Below, piece after piece: positions 6,524 to 7,138 of a DNA stretch of 7,138 bases. Source of the DNA: Allobosea sp. (GTDB taxonomy: Bacteria; Pseudomonadota; Alphaproteobacteria; Rhizobiales; Beijerinckiaceae); assembly GCA_021732895.1 (NCBI GenBank), contig JAKFWE010000221.1, forward strand, positions 1 through 7,138, in the 5' to 3' direction. Both the position numbers and the translations under genes were made by a program. Positions within the stretch are counted from its first letter, which is position 1, and each line of letters begins with the position of its first letter. The notes beneath the pieces are model-generated. The model worked only from the letters and a program-made list of their open reading frames with translations, was not told the origin of the DNA and made no database searches.

Positions 6524-7129
6524 ATGAGCTTCGTCCAGCGGCCGGGCTTCGAATACATGGACCTCGACGATTTCGAGGAATACCTCGCCGACAAGCCCGA
6601 GCACGAGAAATGGGAGCTGATCGGCGGTCGCGTCGTCAAGCTGATGGTCGGGGCGCAGATTCAGCACCACCGCATCGTGCGCAATCTGGCGTTCGAACTG
6701 GAAGCCAAATTGAGGGCGCGCGGCTCCGATTGCGATGTCTTCAGCGAAACTTTTTGGCTCAAGGAGCGCTTTCTGAGCCTCGCGGTATTTCCAGACATCA
6801 TGGTCCAGTGCGGCTTGCCGGAAGACAGCGACGACACCGCGCTGAATGCGCCGGTCGTTCTCGTGGAAGTCATCTCGCCCGGCAGTCGCAACCGCGACTT
6901 CGGAGACAAGTGGGACCTGTACCGCCGCCTGCCGAGCTTGCACCATTATCTCATGATCGACCGGGACCGCCCGATCGTCGATGTTCTGGATCGGGCCGAT
7001 TCATCATCCTGGACCGGACCTAGGCGCGTTGCCGGCATCGACAGCACTATTGCCCTGCCGGCGCTGGCGATCGAAATCCCGATCGCGGCGATCTATCGCC
7101 GTACCGCCGCCGCGAAGCGAGAAAGCTGA
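6524..7129 (+). CDS. Uma2-family (DUF820) PD-(D/E)XK nuclease-like protein
   Basis: 201 residues, the usual size for Uma2/DUF820 proteins. These have a restriction-endonuclease-like fold and are often annotated as putative endonucleases, with no settled biological role. Visible marks are the N-terminal helix and WELIGGRVV (30-38, Glu31), PDIMV with Asp91, LVEVISPGS with Glu115 (113-121), and DKWDLYRRLPSLHHYLMID (128-146) with Lys129. Asp91, Glu115 and Lys129 fit a PD-ExV core whose lysine sits in the following helix, so the active site looks intact. The gene diverges from ruvB across 51 nt and has no visible partner, methylase or toxin/antitoxin gene in the window. Local G+C is lower than in ruvB (69 of 120 bases at 6721-6840 against 80 of 120 at 6121-6240), which hints at a different history. 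A role in defence, or spread as a multi-copy family, is possible but not shown. Confidence 0.88.
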   Translation: MSFVQRPGFEYMDLDDFEEYLADKPEHEKWELIGGRVVKLMVGAQIQHHRIVRNLAFELEAKLRARGSDCDVFSETFWLKERFLSLAVFPDIMVQCGLPEDSDDTALNAPVVLVEVISPGSRNRDFGDKWDLYRRLPSLHHYLMIDRDRPIVDVLDRADSSSWTGPRRVAGIDSTIALPALAIEIPIAAIYRRTAAAKRES

Positions 7130-7138
7130 AGACGTTTG

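Overview
The window is GC-rich DNA (about two thirds G+C where hand-counted) from a bacterial chromosome. The protein sequences look alphaproteobacterial, most likely Hyphomicrobiales (a Bosea- or Methylobacterium-like organism). That placement comes from residue-level familiarity with TrpE, PpiD, TpiA and RuvB, not from a search. There are six protein genes: five essentially complete housekeeping or accessory genes and one cut by the left edge. No RNA gene, insertion sequence, CRISPR array or origin was seen.

Left block, minus strand, 4381 down to 1: ppiD (membrane-anchored periplasmic folding factor), trpE (anthranilate synthase component I) and a secreted SGNH/DUF459 hydrolase-like protein that runs off the window. 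ppiD and trpE are separated by only 2 nt and are probably one transcript. Its promoter-like element (TTGCGA-N17-TATAAG on the minus strand) lies about 70 nt upstream of ppiD. The DUF459 gene follows after 117 nt and may have its own promoter. trpG, the usual partner of trpE, is not in the window.

Middle: a 216-nt divergent control region (4382-4597) lies between ppiD and tpiA. It carries promoter-like elements for both directions, a tandem hexamer and an inverted repeat. tpiA (triosephosphate isomerase, glycolysis/gluconeogenesis) reads rightward and converges on ruvB across 60 nt.

Right block: ruvB (Holliday-junction branch-migration motor) on the minus strand has no ruvA or ruvC next to it. 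A Uma2/DUF820 nuclease-family gene diverges from it across only 51 nt. That gap holds a perfect 6-bp dyad overlapping the ruvB ribosome-binding site. The Uma2 gene is locally poorer in G+C than ruvB and is the most accessory-looking gene here.

The genes are mostly independent housekeeping functions (protein export quality control, tryptophan synthesis, central carbon metabolism, recombination). I found no convincing undescribed multi-gene system. The points worth a second look are gene-order breaks, a degenerate prolyl isomerase domain and small intergenic dyads.
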